Positions 52,292-60,669 of a stretch of 64,000 bases of DNA are shown here, one piece after another. The notes beneath the pieces were generated by a model. That model was not told the origin of the DNA. It did no database searches and saw only the letters and a program-made list of their open reading frames with translations. A program made the position numbers and the translations under genes. Origin of the DNA: Chitinophagaceae bacterium (GTDB lineage: Bacteria; Bacteroidota; Bacteroidia; Chitinophagales; Chitinophagaceae); the NCBI GenBank assembly GCA_022841365.1, contig JALHRP010000007.1, positions 49,018 through 113,017 of the forward strand, given 5' to 3'. Positions within the stretch are counted from its first letter, which is position 1; every line of letters begins with the position of its first letter.

Positions 52292-52346
52292 GCTTTACGG
52301 CCCCAAACTGTTACGTTAAAATGAGGGCAAATTTTTTGATTGAAAC

Positions 52347-52378
52347 TTGTGTTCAAACAAATTTTATCCCTACCTTTG
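52347..52378 (+). promoter_or_regulatory. Promoter of rplU-rpmA (-33/-7, Bacteroidota type)
   Basis: TTG at 52347 and TACCTTTG at 52371-52378 are about 21 bases apart, matching the TTTG/TAnnTTTG consensus of the Bacteroidota primary sigma factor. Transcription would start near 52385. Confidence 0.65.
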
Positions 52379-52399
52379 CAGCCCTAATATTGGAAAGTT

Positions 52400-52702
52400 A
52401 TGTTTGCAGTAATTAAAATTGCCGGTCAGCAGTTCAAAGTTTCAGAAGGTCAAAGCCTGTACGTACCTCATATTGAAGGTAATGCAGGAGATCAGGTTGA
52501 GTTTTCTGATGTGCTTTTTGTTGATACCGATGGTAAGATCAGCATTGGTGCTGATGCGAAAGTGAAAGTGAAAGCTGAAATTCTTGCTGAGAAAAAAGGC
52601 AAAACAGTGATTGCGTTTAAAATGAAACGTCGTAAAGGTTTCCGTAAAAAAATCGGTCATCGTACACTTTACACGCAAATTAAAGTAACAGGAATTGCAT
52701 AA
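52400..52702 (+). CDS. rplU: 50S ribosomal protein L21
   Basis: A 100-residue protein with the L21 start MFAVIKIAGQQFKV and the RNA-binding MKRRKGFRKKIGHR near the C-terminus. It binds 23S rRNA. It is followed by rpmA 54 bases later, the usual pair. Confidence 0.97.
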   Translation: MFAVIKIAGQQFKVSEGQSLYVPHIEGNAGDQVEFSDVLFVDTDGKISIGADAKVKVKAEILAEKKGKTVIAFKMKRRKGFRKKIGHRTLYTQIKVTGIA

Positions 52703-52756
52703 TTGTTTGCATTCATTTTTCAATTCCAAAATTAAAAACTTCAAAAATCATTTGAA

Positions 52757-53023
52757 ATGGCACATAAAAAAGGTGAAGGTAGTGTAAAGAATGGTCGTGA
52801 CTCACAAAGCAAACGCCTTGGTGTTAAGATCTTTGGTGGCCAGCCAGCTGCTGCCGGTAATATCATTCTTCGTCAACGTGGAACGGTTTATCATCCCGGT
52901 AAAAATGTAGGTGTTGGAAAAGACTTTACCATCTTTGCATTAGCTGATGGTGTGGTTGAATTTAAGAAAGGAAGAGACAATCGTACTTTCGTTTCTGTTG
53001 CTCCCGTAGAAGCAGGTGCGTAA
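52757..53023 (+). CDS. rpmA: 50S ribosomal protein L27
   Basis: An 88-residue protein, [16 protein letters not shown] through [17 protein letters not shown]. The N-terminus reaches toward the peptidyl-transferase centre. No cleaved N-terminal extension of the Firmicutes type is present. Confidence 0.97.
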   Translation: MAHKKGEGSVKNGRDSQSKRLGVKIFGGQPAAAGNIILRQRGTVYHPGKNVGVGKDFTIFALADGVVEFKKGRDNRTFVSVAPVEAGA

Positions 53024-53099
53024 AAAAATTTTGATTTTATCATTTTTTTTTTATTTTTACTCTGTTAAGTTTTTTACTAATCATTAAATTCTACTAAAA

Positions 53100-53222
53100 A
53101 TGGCAACAAAAAAGAAAGCTGCTAAAAAAGCTGCTCCAAAAAAGAAAGCTGCTGCTCCTAAAAAGAAAGCTGCTCCTAAAAAGAAAGCTGCTCCTAAAAA
53201 GAAAGCCGCTAAGAAAAAATAA
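53100..53222 (+). CDS. 40-residue lysine/alanine-rich histone-H1-like protein
   Basis: The ATG at 53100 starts a 40-residue ORF made almost only of Lys, Ala and Pro, with four PKKKAA units. It resembles the C-terminal tail of histone H1 and bacterial H1-like proteins, and should bind DNA or RNA by charge. The codons are low in complexity (AAAAAGAAAGCTGCT repeats). A terminator follows closely (53238-53270). It lies 77 bases after rpmA and could be in the same transcript. It is shorter than known H1-like proteins, so a role in nucleoid or ribosome binding is only suggested. Confidence 0.6.
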   Translation: MATKKKAAKKAAPKKKAAAPKKKAAPKKKAAPKKKAAKKK

Positions 53223-53237
53223 GGTTCGAAAGAATCA

Positions 53238-53270
53238 AAAAAGAAACCTCCTGTTTACAGGAGGTTTTTC
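53238..53270 (+). terminator. Intrinsic terminator after the H1-like ORF
   Basis: AACCTCCTG/CAGGAGGTT hairpin with a TTTA loop, followed by TTTCTTTTT. Confidence 0.88.
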
Positions 53271-53296
53271 TTTTTATATACAATCCGTTTTTGTTT

Positions 53297-54262
53297 CTAT
53301 TTACGCAACTGAAACAAACTGTCTGCAAATTCATGTTTATTAAATACCAGCAGATCTTCTACCCTTTCACCAACGCCAATAAACTTTACCGGAATTTTAA
53401 ACTGATGCGCTATAGCCAATACCACACCGCCTTTGGCGGTACCATCCAGTTTTGTAATCATCAGTCCGGTTACATCTGTAGCAGCGGTAAAATGTTTTGC
53501 CTGTTCAAGTGCATTTTGACCTGTTGAACCATCCAGCACCAGTAACACATCATGCGGTGCATCGGGAATCACTTTCTGAATAACCCGTTTAATTTTACTG
53601 AGCTCTTCCATTAAATGTGTTTTGGTATGGAGTCTTCCTGCAGTATCAATGATCAATACATCAATATCTTTTGCAACAGCACTGCTCACTGCATCAAAAG
53701 CAACTGATGCAGGATCACTTCCCATTTCCCGTTTCACAATTGGCACCCCGGCCCGGTCACTCCAGATAGTCAATTGATCAACCGCCGCAGCACGAAATGT
53801 GTCGGCCGCACCCAACATCACCTTTTTTCCGGCTTGTGTAAAATGATGTGCAAGTTTTCCGATGGTAGTTGTTTTGCCTACACCGTTAACGCCAACAATC
53901 ATCAACACAAATGGTTTTTTACCAACTGGCAAATCAAAGTTTGAATAAGTTGTATCGATTGGCGCATCAACAAGTATGTTTTCAATTTCCTGCTGAAGGA
54001 TAGAGTTCAATTCTGAAGTATTGATGTATTTATCTTTCGCAACTCTTGCTTCAATGCGTTCAATAATTTCAACTGTTGTTTCAATACCAACATCTGCACT
54101 TACCAATGCTTCTTCCAGATTATCCAGCACTTCAGCATCTACAGTTGTTTTGCCGGCAACTGCTCTTGCAATTTTTCCCAAGAACCCTTCTTTGGTTTTT
54201 TCAAGTCCCTGGTCAAGACTTTCTTTTTCTTTTTTACCGAATAGTTTTCCAAAAAATCCCAT
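53297..54262 (-). CDS. ftsY: Signal recognition particle receptor FtsY
   Basis: A 321-residue SRP GTPase. The NG domains are complete: G1 GVNGVGKTTTIGKLA, DTFRAAAVDQL, G3 DTAGRLHT, G4 TKLDGTAKGG and the final KFIGVGERVEDLLVF. The acidic A domain is very short, so membrane binding relies on the N-terminal helix (MGFFGKLFGKKEKE). It targets nascent membrane proteins. It is last in the rpmB-rpmG-DUF4295 run, separated by a terminator. Confidence 0.95.
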   Translation of the reverse strand: MGFFGKLFGKKEKESLDQGLEKTKEGFLGKIARAVAGKTTVDAEVLDNLEEALVSADVGIETTVEIIERIEARVAKDKYINTSELNSILQQEIENILVDAPIDTTYSNFDLPVGKKPFVLMIVGVNGVGKTTTIGKLAHHFTQAGKKVMLGAADTFRAAAVDQLTIWSDRAGVPIVKREMGSDPASVAFDAVSSAVAKDIDVLIIDTAGRLHTKTHLMEELSKIKRVIQKVIPDAPHDVLLVLDGSTGQNALEQAKHFTAATDVTGLMITKLDGTAKGGVVLAIAHQFKIPVKFIGVGERVEDLLVFNKHEFADSLFQLRK

Positions 54263-54316
54263 GGTTACATTTTTTCTTTACAATATTACATTCTTTGGAT
54301 GCAGTATAAAAACAAC

Positions 54317-54349
54317 AAAGCCGTTCCATTTTCGAATTGGAACAGCTTT
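54317..54349 (-). terminator. Terminator after DUF4295 gene
   Basis: Minus-strand arms AAAGCTGTTCCA and TGGAACGGCTTT (one mismatch) are followed by GTTGTTTTT. It lies before ftsY. Confidence 0.75.
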
Positions 54350-54371
54350 GCCTATACTGATCAGGTATAAG

Positions 54372-54545
54372 TTATTTTTGAGCCAGGTAATCTTTTACCT
54401 TATCCTTGTGCACAATCGCTTCTTTAAACGTATATGCACCTGATTTAGGACTGCGGACAGCCTTAATTACTTTACTCCAGTTCTTTGCTTCTGCTGCGGC
54501 TTTTTGATCTTTTGTCTTAATCGCCGTTTTTGCTGCTTTTGCCAT
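54372..54545 (-). CDS. DUF4295 small protein (57 residues)
   Basis: A 57-residue basic protein translated by hand: it starts MAKAAKTAIKTKDQ, then NWSKVIKAVRSPKSGAYTF and ends VKDYLAQK. It matches the Bacteroidota DUF4295 family, whose genes are found right after rpmG and before ftsY, exactly this order. The family is proposed to be ribosome-associated because of its position and charge. It is not shown to have a catalytic function. Confidence 0.85.
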   Translation of the reverse strand: MAKAAKTAIKTKDQKAAAEAKNWSKVIKAVRSPKSGAYTFKEAIVHKDKVKDYLAQK

Positions 54546-54592
54546 TTTACAAAATCATTTAAACATTAGATGAATACAACGAAAGAGATAAA

Positions 54593-54775
54593 TTACTTAA
54601 TCTCTTTGTGTACAGTTACTTTCTTGAGAATGGGGTTGAATTTTTTCAACTCCATACGCTCAGGTGTGTTCTTTTTGTTTTTTGTGGTAATGTAACGGCT
54701 GGTGCCTGCCTGACCGGAGGTCTTATGCTCTGTGCACTCCAGAATTACCTGAACACGGTTACCTTTCTTTGCCAT
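54593..54775 (-). CDS. rpmG: 50S ribosomal protein L33
   Basis: A 60-residue protein, [20 protein letters not shown], with [11 protein letters not shown] near the end. Only one cysteine is present, so it is a zinc-free (C-minus) form. It lies 25 bases after rpmB. Confidence 0.95.
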   Translation of the reverse strand: MAKKGNRVQVILECTEHKTSGQAGTSRYITTKNKKNTPERMELKKFNPILKKVTVHKEIK

Positions 54776-54800
54776 TTTAGCTCAATTTAAAATATGCTGA

Positions 54801-55037
54801 TTAAATATGTTCTCCGTTTGCTCTTAATTCCTTTACAACACTGTACAATCCTCTTTTATTGATTGTACGGATTGCTTCTGTAGAAACCTTTAAGGTTACC
54901 CACTTATCTTCCTCTGCAAGGAAAAAACGCTTTGTTTGCAGGTTAGGCAAAAAACGACGTTTGGTTTTAATATTTGAGTGAGACACCTTGTTTCCACCAA
55001 CCGGCACCTTTCCTGTAAGCTGACATACTCTTGCCAT
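54801..55037 (-). CDS. rpmB: 50S ribosomal protein L28
   Basis: A 78-residue protein, [20 protein letters not shown], with [13 protein letters not shown]. The zinc cysteines are missing except one, so this is the C-minus form. It is first in the rpmB-rpmG-DUF4295 operon. Confidence 0.95.
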   Translation of the reverse strand: MARVCQLTGKVPVGGNKVSHSNIKTKRRFLPNLQTKRFFLAEEDKWVTLKVSTEAIRTINKRGLYSVVKELRANGEHI

Positions 55038-55190
55038 GATACAAATTTTTTGGACGGCAAAGGTAGGAGAATTCAGCTAAAAATCAGAAATAAAAAAGGG
55101 AATTTATTTCCGGTTTTCCACAACCCGAAAACCTGTGCCGCAAAGATCTCCCCTAAATGCATAGGTTTGCGCTCAAATTCTAATTTATTT

Positions 55191-55607
55191 ATGGCAGATC
55201 ATGTTGTAACTACCCGATTTGAAGGGGGAATGACGTTTAAAAGTGAACTGGATAATCACATCATTACCATTGATACACCCCAAAAAGATGGCGGAAATGA
55301 TGGCGGACCCCGCCCAAAAAAACTGATGCTCTCCTCTCTGGCCGGCTGTACAGGGATAGATGTGGTATCTACACTCAATAAAATGAGGGTTGAATTCAGC
55401 AATTTCAGCATGGATATTGAGGCCAATCTTTCAGAAACTACTCCTAAAACTTATACCTGGGTAAAAATCATCTACAGGATTTCAGTAAATGAGGAAGACA
55501 AGGATAAAGTGAAAAGAGCTGTAAAAATGTCGAAAGAGCAATATTGCGGTGTGAGTGCCATGTTTGAAAAGTTTGCAACACTGGAATATGAAATTGTATT
55601 TGAATAA
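55191..55607 (+). CDS. OsmC family protein
   Basis: A 138-residue protein from the ATG at 55191 (the frame is open further upstream but overlaps rpmB and lacks a start region). It has the OsmC/Ohr fold, with GGPRPKKLMLSSLAGCTGIDVVSTL. The first reactive Cys is present in LAGCTG and a second in YCGVSAMF. It should reduce organic hydroperoxides with a thiol partner. It is transcribed toward mutS. Confidence 0.85.
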   Translation: MADHVVTTRFEGGMTFKSELDNHIITIDTPQKDGGNDGGPRPKKLMLSSLAGCTGIDVVSTLNKMRVEFSNFSMDIEANLSETTPKTYTWVKIIYRISVNEEDKDKVKRAVKMSKEQYCGVSAMFEKFATLEYEIVFE

Positions 55608-55664
55608 GCTTGATCTGAACAATTAATCTGTTGCTGAATAAGTGGCTTCCTTATTTTTGTCGCC

Positions 55665-58262
55665 ATGGCAAAAGCAGGATCGGATACTCCCTTAATGCAA
55701 CAACACGGGGCTATCAAGGCAAAATACCCCGATGCAATTCTCTTATTCAGGGTTGGTGATTTTTATGAAGCCTTTGGGCAAGATGCAATTCTTACATCGC
55801 AAATTCTGGGAATTACATTAACCAAACGTAATAACGGCTCGGCTGCAAGCAATGAATTAGCAGGTTTTCCGCATCATGCACTGGATACCTATTTACACAA
55901 ATTGGTGAAAGCCGGTCATCGTGTGGCCATTTGTGATCAGTTAGAAGACCCCAAACAGGCAAAAGGCATTGTAAAAAGAGGTGTTACAGAATTACTCTCT
56001 CCCGGCACAGCAACCAACGATAAATTACTGGAGCACAACAGCAATAACTTTCTTGCAGCCGTTCACGAACAGAATGAACAATACGGATTGGCTTTTACTG
56101 ACATCAGCACCGGTGAATTTTTTGTTGCTGAAGGAAACAGAGAATATGCAGATAAACTGTTGCAGAGTTTAAAACCTGCCGAAGTTGTTTTTCAACGCAA
56201 CAAACAAAAACTGATCAAAGAAAACTTTGGAACAAAGTTTTATACTTATCATTTAGAAGAATGGATTTTCAGCGAAGCATATGCAACAGATCTGCTGTTA
56301 AAACATTTTCAAACACATTCACTTAAAGGATTTGGTGTTGATTCACTTACACTTGGCACCATTGCGGCAGGAGCAGTGCTTCATTACCTGAGAGATACTG
56401 AACATCCCAACCTCAAGCATATCACATCCGTTCAGCGTTTAGACGAAGCTGATTATTTATGGATGGATCGTTTTACCATCCGCAATCTTGAATTGTTGGG
56501 GAGCAATGCCGATGCAGGTAACTCATTGCTGAAGGTGATGGATAATACAGTTTCTCCGATGGGTGCAAGGTTGATCAGACGCTGGATGGTACTGCCTTTG
56601 AAAGATCTGGAGCGCATCAATGAACGTTTAGATGCAGTACAGTCTGTAATTCTTGAACCGGAATTCAGAAAGCAACTGCAAACAAATATGAAACATTGCG
56701 GTGATGTGGAACGGCTGGTTGCAAAACTTCCATTGAAGAAAATTAATCCGAGAGAAGTGTTACAACTTGCAAAAGGGCTCGGTTATGCAGAAAAAATAAA
56801 AGAGTTGTGTAACACTTCATCAAATAAGTATTTAAAACGCCTTGCAGATACAATTAACCCCTGTCATTACATTGCTGAAAAAATTATTCATGAAATTGTT
56901 GATACCCCTCCTGTAATGGTAAGCAAAGGCGATGTGATCAGAGATGGTATACATGCTGAGTTAGATGAGTTGCGGCGAATTGCACATCATGGCAAAGAAT
57001 ATTTACTGGAAATACAGCAACGGGAAAGTGAAGCAACCGGCATTCCATCACTTAAAATTTCGTTCAACAATGTATTTGGTTATTATTTAGAAGTAACCAA
57101 TACACACAAACATAAAGTACCGGCAGAATGGACACGAAAACAAACACTTGCCAACGCCGAACGGTATATTACACCTGAGCTGAAAGAGTATGAAGAAAAG
57201 ATTACAGGAGCTGAAGAGAAGATTGTAAAAATTGAAGCAGAGCTTTTTGAAAAAATATTAACTGAACTGCAGGAATATATTGGTCCAATACAAACTAACG
57301 GGCAGGTAATGGCCATCCTTGACTGTGTTTGCTGCTTTGCTGAAAATGCGCTGCAATACAAATATGTTCGTCCGCAGATGCATCATGCATCTGAACTGGA
57401 AATAAAAGATGCACGGCATCCTGTTATTGAACGCAACTTACCCGCAGGTGAACCATACATTGCCAACGATTTGTTATTAGATAAGGAGCAGCAACAAATC
57501 ATTATTCTTACCGGACCAAACATGAGTGGTAAAAGTGCATTGCTTCGCCAAACCGGTTTAATTGTGCTCATGGCTCATATGGGCAGTTTTGTTCCTGCCT
57601 CTGCTGCGAAAATTCCTTTAACAGATAAAATTTTTACCCGTGTTGGTGCAAGCGATAATTTAAGCGGAGGTGAAAGTACATTCATGGTTGAAATGAATGA
57701 AACAGCCAGTATCATTAATAATCTTTCTGACAGAAGTTTGATCCTTTTAGATGAAATCGGCAGAGGAACTTCTACTTACGATGGCATTTCCATTGCTTGG
57801 AGTATCGCAGAATTTTTACATCAATCACCCCATCAACCCAAAACATTATTTGCCACGCACTATCATGAACTAAATGAGCTGGAAGAAAAATTCCCCCGCA
57901 TCAAAAACTATCATATTACAAATAAAGAATTAGGAAATAAAGTCATCTTTCTCCGTAAACTTGCAGCAGGCGGCAGTACGCATAGTTTTGGAATACATGT
58001 AGCAAAAATGGCAGGTATGCCTGTTTCACTTATTCAAAGAGCAAATGAAATATTAAAGCAACTCGAAGATCAGCGGAGCGGCGGTCATTTACAGGAGCAG
58101 CTAAAACAATTACCCACACAAAAAATGCAGTTAAATATATTTGATATTCATTCACAGACTTTTGAGGAAATCCGGAAAGCACTTGAAGGGATGGATATTA
58201 ACCGTCTTACTCCGGTTGAAGCTTTGCTGAAGCTGCAGGAGATAAAGCAAAAACTAAGGTAA
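55665..58262 (+). CDS. mutS: DNA mismatch repair protein MutS
   Basis: An 865-residue protein of full length. The mismatch-reading Phe-x-Glu is in FRVGDFYEAFG near the N-terminus. The ATPase has Walker A TGPNMSGKSALLRQTG, then DNLSGGESTFMVEM, Walker B ILLDEIGRGTSTYDG and ATHYHEL. It recognises base mismatches and loops. Unlike the membrane MutS-like ATPase at 46208-48010, all MutS domains are here. It lies 57 bases after the OsmC gene. Confidence 0.96.
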   Translation: MAKAGSDTPLMQQHGAIKAKYPDAILLFRVGDFYEAFGQDAILTSQILGITLTKRNNGSAASNELAGFPHHALDTYLHKLVKAGHRVAICDQLEDPKQAKGIVKRGVTELLSPGTATNDKLLEHNSNNFLAAVHEQNEQYGLAFTDISTGEFFVAEGNREYADKLLQSLKPAEVVFQRNKQKLIKENFGTKFYTYHLEEWIFSEAYATDLLLKHFQTHSLKGFGVDSLTLGTIAAGAVLHYLRDTEHPNLKHITSVQRLDEADYLWMDRFTIRNLELLGSNADAGNSLLKVMDNTVSPMGARLIRRWMVLPLKDLERINERLDAVQSVILEPEFRKQLQTNMKHCGDVERLVAKLPLKKINPREVLQLAKGLGYAEKIKELCNTSSNKYLKRLADTINPCHYIAEKIIHEIVDTPPVMVSKGDVIRDGIHAELDELRRIAHHGKEYLLEIQQRESEATGIPSLKISFNNVFGYYLEVTNTHKHKVPAEWTRKQTLANAERYITPELKEYEEKITGAEEKIVKIEAELFEKILTELQEYIGPIQTNGQVMAILDCVCCFAENALQYKYVRPQMHHASELEIKDARHPVIERNLPAGEPYIANDLLLDKEQQQIIILTGPNMSGKSALLRQTGLIVLMAHMGSFVPASAAKIPLTDKIFTRVGASDNLSGGESTFMVEMNETASIINNLSDRSLILLDEIGRGTSTYDGISIAWSIAEFLHQSPHQPKTLFATHYHELNELEEKFPRIKNYHITNKELGNKVIFLRKLAAGGSTHSFGIHVAKMAGMPVSLIQRANEILKQLEDQRSGGHLQEQLKQLPTQKMQLNIFDIHSQTFEEIRKALEGMDINRLTPVEALLKLQEIKQKLR

Positions 58263-58326
58263 AGTTGTAAAGAATAATAGTTCGCTCTACAAAAACAGGC
58301 GGACAAAAATGTACCTTTAATCAATC

Positions 58327-59325
58327 ATGTACCTCCGTTTTAAACAAAAAAATTTTAAAACCTGGCTTCAGGAAACAGCTGATTTAATTGGCGTGGAGGC
58401 AAAAAACTGTGTACTTGTTTTACCACATGAAACAGCTAAGGGTTTCTGTTTTGCAGATAGTGTAGACCGTTCGTTTTCTTATGTGCTGATGCATGCATAT
58501 CTGAAAGAGAACTGCACCATTCATCGAATGAGCAACAATCAGCAAGGGTTGATTATTTTCTTTAATCAGATACAGGTAGGTGATTACATCAGTTTACGAA
58601 GTAAAAAAGCTTCTGTAAAAGATTCCTGTCTTAAAGAACGTAACAATATCTTCATTTCCTCCAGCAATACAGAGCTGGAGTTACTATATACTGCAGGTTC
58701 TACTATACGCCGTTTGGGCATATACCTTAGTCCGCAATGGCTGACAGAACACTTTGATGCAGATGCAAAATTTCAACTGGAAGTTCTTTTAGGACAAAAC
58801 CTGAAGATGGTAAACCAATTTCTCATTAATGATGACATGCAGGTTAAGCTAAACAGCATCTTTCAGACAAATTTTGATAAGGATGCAGAAAAACTTCAGC
58901 TTAAAACAAAAGTTATTGCATTACTTGAAGAGTTTTTGAGTGTGTTTTTTAATGCCTTTCCCGAAATCAGAAATAAAGAACCGATTTCAAAAGAAGATAT
59001 CAGCAGACTTAAACACATTGAACAGATTCTTTCAAACGAAGACACAGAAAAGTTTCCTTCCATCACTATGCTGGCACGTATTGCACAAATGAGCAGCACC
59101 AAACTAAAACTCCGTTTCAAACAGGTTTATGGTTACAGGCTCTATGAGTTTTACAATAAACAACGGTTAGGCAAAGCAAAAGAACTGATTGAGAATGGAA
59201 TGACCCCTAAAGAAGCCGGATACAGTATTGGATTTGCGAACGTATCTAATTTTACCAAGTCATTTAAAAAGGAATATGGTTTAACTCCGGGACGCCTGCT
59301 ACACAAAACAAATTCGTCCAAATAA
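58327..59325 (+). CDS. AraC-family transcriptional regulator
   Basis: A 332-residue protein. The C-terminal AraC DNA-binding domain (about 225-325) has two helix-turn-helix units: SITMLARIAQMSSTKLKLRF and GMTPKEAGYSIGFANVSNFT, with FKKEYGLTPGRLL. The N-terminal 200 residues are a ligand or partner domain I do not recognise. The target genes are unknown. It follows mutS and ends at a clear terminator. Confidence 0.85.
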   Translation: MYLRFKQKNFKTWLQETADLIGVEAKNCVLVLPHETAKGFCFADSVDRSFSYVLMHAYLKENCTIHRMSNNQQGLIIFFNQIQVGDYISLRSKKASVKDSCLKERNNIFISSSNTELELLYTAGSTIRRLGIYLSPQWLTEHFDADAKFQLEVLLGQNLKMVNQFLINDDMQVKLNSIFQTNFDKDAEKLQLKTKVIALLEEFLSVFFNAFPEIRNKEPISKEDISRLKHIEQILSNEDTEKFPSITMLARIAQMSSTKLKLRFKQVYGYRLYEFYNKQRLGKAKELIENGMTPKEAGYSIGFANVSNFTKSFKKEYGLTPGRLLHKTNSSK

Positions 59326-59326
59326 A

Positions 59327-59352
59327 AAACCGCTGAAAGCGGGCTTTTTACA
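59327..59352. terminator. Terminator after the AraC gene
   Basis: Short hairpin CCGC-TGAAA-GCGG followed by GCTTTTT, with A-rich sequence before it. It may serve both directions. Confidence 0.75.
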
Positions 59353-59360
59353 GACAGACT

Positions 59361-59435
59361 AAAGGGTTTCGAATACCGGCCTTCAAGTCGGCATCCCGAC
59401 TAAAACGTCTGGACCCCTCAGAACCACAATCTGAT
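59361..59435 (-). pseudogene. Partial tRNA-His copy (anticodon arm plus T-loop-like part)
   Basis: Bases 59415-59435 are identical over 21 bp to the anticodon stem-loop region of the tRNA-His at 59749-59823, in the same direction. A T-loop-like GGTTTCGAA copy lies at 59365-59373. The 41 bases between hold a hairpin GTCGG/CCGAC. It directly abuts the end of the GIY-YIG gene. No acceptor arm is complete, so it cannot be a functional tRNA. Confidence 0.65.
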
Positions 59436-59701
59436 TATTGTGCATTTAAACAATCAGAATATTTATCAATAAACTCCATCAATTTAATACGATTCAGATT
59501 TTTTAACTTCTTTTCCAGAATCATCGCTTCTGATCTTGTTTACTTTTCTATAAAACATTTCAACTCCCATGGAGCATAAGGTTTTGTTACCTTTTCATAC
59601 CCATGATTATGTCTGTTCAAGCGATCCGTAAGATTTTCTGTTTGTCCAATATAAAAGCGATCAGATAATGCAGAAGAAAGGATGTAAACGAAGAAAGGCA
59701 T
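59435..59701 (-). pseudogene. GIY-YIG endonuclease gene with premature stop
   Basis: Translated by hand from the ATG at 59701, it begins MPFFVYILSSALSDRFYIGQ (GIY-YIG motif VYIL plus YIG) and continues to CFIEK, then TAA at 59540-59542 where the family has a Lys. In the same frame it goes on as TRSEAMILEKKLKNLNRIKL to a second stop at 59435, so the full protein would be 88 residues. A single base change of AAA to TAA would explain the stop. It is flanked by the tRNA-His gene and the partial tRNA copy. Confidence 0.7.
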
Positions 59702-59748
59702 ACACTAAAAATAAAAAACCCCGCACTTATTATGCAGGGATTTTAAAG

Positions 59749-59823
59749 GGAGGCTGAAGGGTTTCGAACCCTCGACCCTCAGAACCACAATCTGATGCTC
59801 TAACCAACTGAGCTACAGCCTCC
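59749..59823 (-). tRNA. tRNA-His (GTG anticodon)
   Basis: A 75-base cloverleaf: acceptor GGAGGCT/AGCCTCC, D arm GCTCAGTTGGTTAGAGC, anticodon loop TTGTGGT (anticodon GTG, His), and T arm GAGGGTTCGAAACCCT. The CCA is not encoded. Confidence 0.95.
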
Positions 59824-59923
59824 GTATTTGGGACAGCAAAAGTAATGCAATTCAGTTTTCCAAGCAAATCACTTCAGCACAATTCAAAAAATAAACGTTC
59901 TTTGCGGCTTAGTTTAAAAAAAT

Positions 59924-60529
59924 ATGAATTACTGGCTCTTACTGATTCCTGTTATTTCCGGCTTTATTGGGTGGGTTACCAACTGGGTGGCAATTAAAAT
60001 GCTTTTTCACCCGAGAGAACCGAAATTTATTTTTGGTTATAACATACAAGGCATTTTTCCAAAACGTCAGGAACAGTTTGCACAAAAACTGGGCAAATTA
60101 GTTGCAGATGAACTGTTATCGTTTTCGGATATTGAACAAAAAATAACCAATCCTGAAAACCTGAAAAATATTTTACCACAGGTTGAAACTCATATTGACC
60201 ATTTTCTGCGTGTAAAATTAAGCGACAGCATGCCGGTAGTAAGTATGTTTATCGGTGATAAAACCATTGACAAACTGAAATCTGTTTTTATGGAAGAGCT
60301 TGAAATTCTTTTCCCTAAAATGATGAAAGAATATGCAACTTCCCTCAAAAGCCAGCTGGATCTGGAAAAAATAGTTACAGAAAAGGTAAACGCTTTCTCC
60401 AGTGATAAATTAGAAGATATCCTGTATCAGGTGATGGCCAAAGAATTCCGTTTTGTAGAAATTCTTGGTGGCGTTCTGGGCTTTCTCATTGGTATACTAC
60501 AAATACTTATCACCCTTCTTACCCAATAA
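59924..60529 (+). CDS. DUF445 family membrane protein
   Basis: A 201-residue protein with hydrophobic helices at both ends: 3-22 (LLLIPVISGFIGWVTNWVAI) and about 180-200. The DUF445 signature KMLFHPREPKFIFG and GIFPKRQEQFAQKLG follows helix 1. The middle 150 residues are helical and hydrophilic. Function unknown in the family. It is shorter than many DUF445 proteins (about 400 residues) and corresponds to one half. It begins 100 bases past the tRNA-His and is transcribed away from it. Confidence 0.8.
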   Translation: MNYWLLLIPVISGFIGWVTNWVAIKMLFHPREPKFIFGYNIQGIFPKRQEQFAQKLGKLVADELLSFSDIEQKITNPENLKNILPQVETHIDHFLRVKLSDSMPVVSMFIGDKTIDKLKSVFMEELEILFPKMMKEYATSLKSQLDLEKIVTEKVNAFSSDKLEDILYQVMAKEFRFVEILGGVLGFLIGILQILITLLTQ

Positions 60530-60669
60530 TACCCACTCATCACAAAGGGAAACCTGTACGATGAACATTAGCCGTCGAAGTTGGTTAAGCATACCATTCA
60601 TACTAAATGAATATGCGATAAACATTAATTATGGGAAATTTGCGGCTCTTAAAAAATAAAACAAACAGC

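Noticed and set aside
54978..55190. Upstream extension of the OsmC ORF
   Set aside because: It overlaps rpmB on the other strand and the OsmC family begins at the ATG at 55191.
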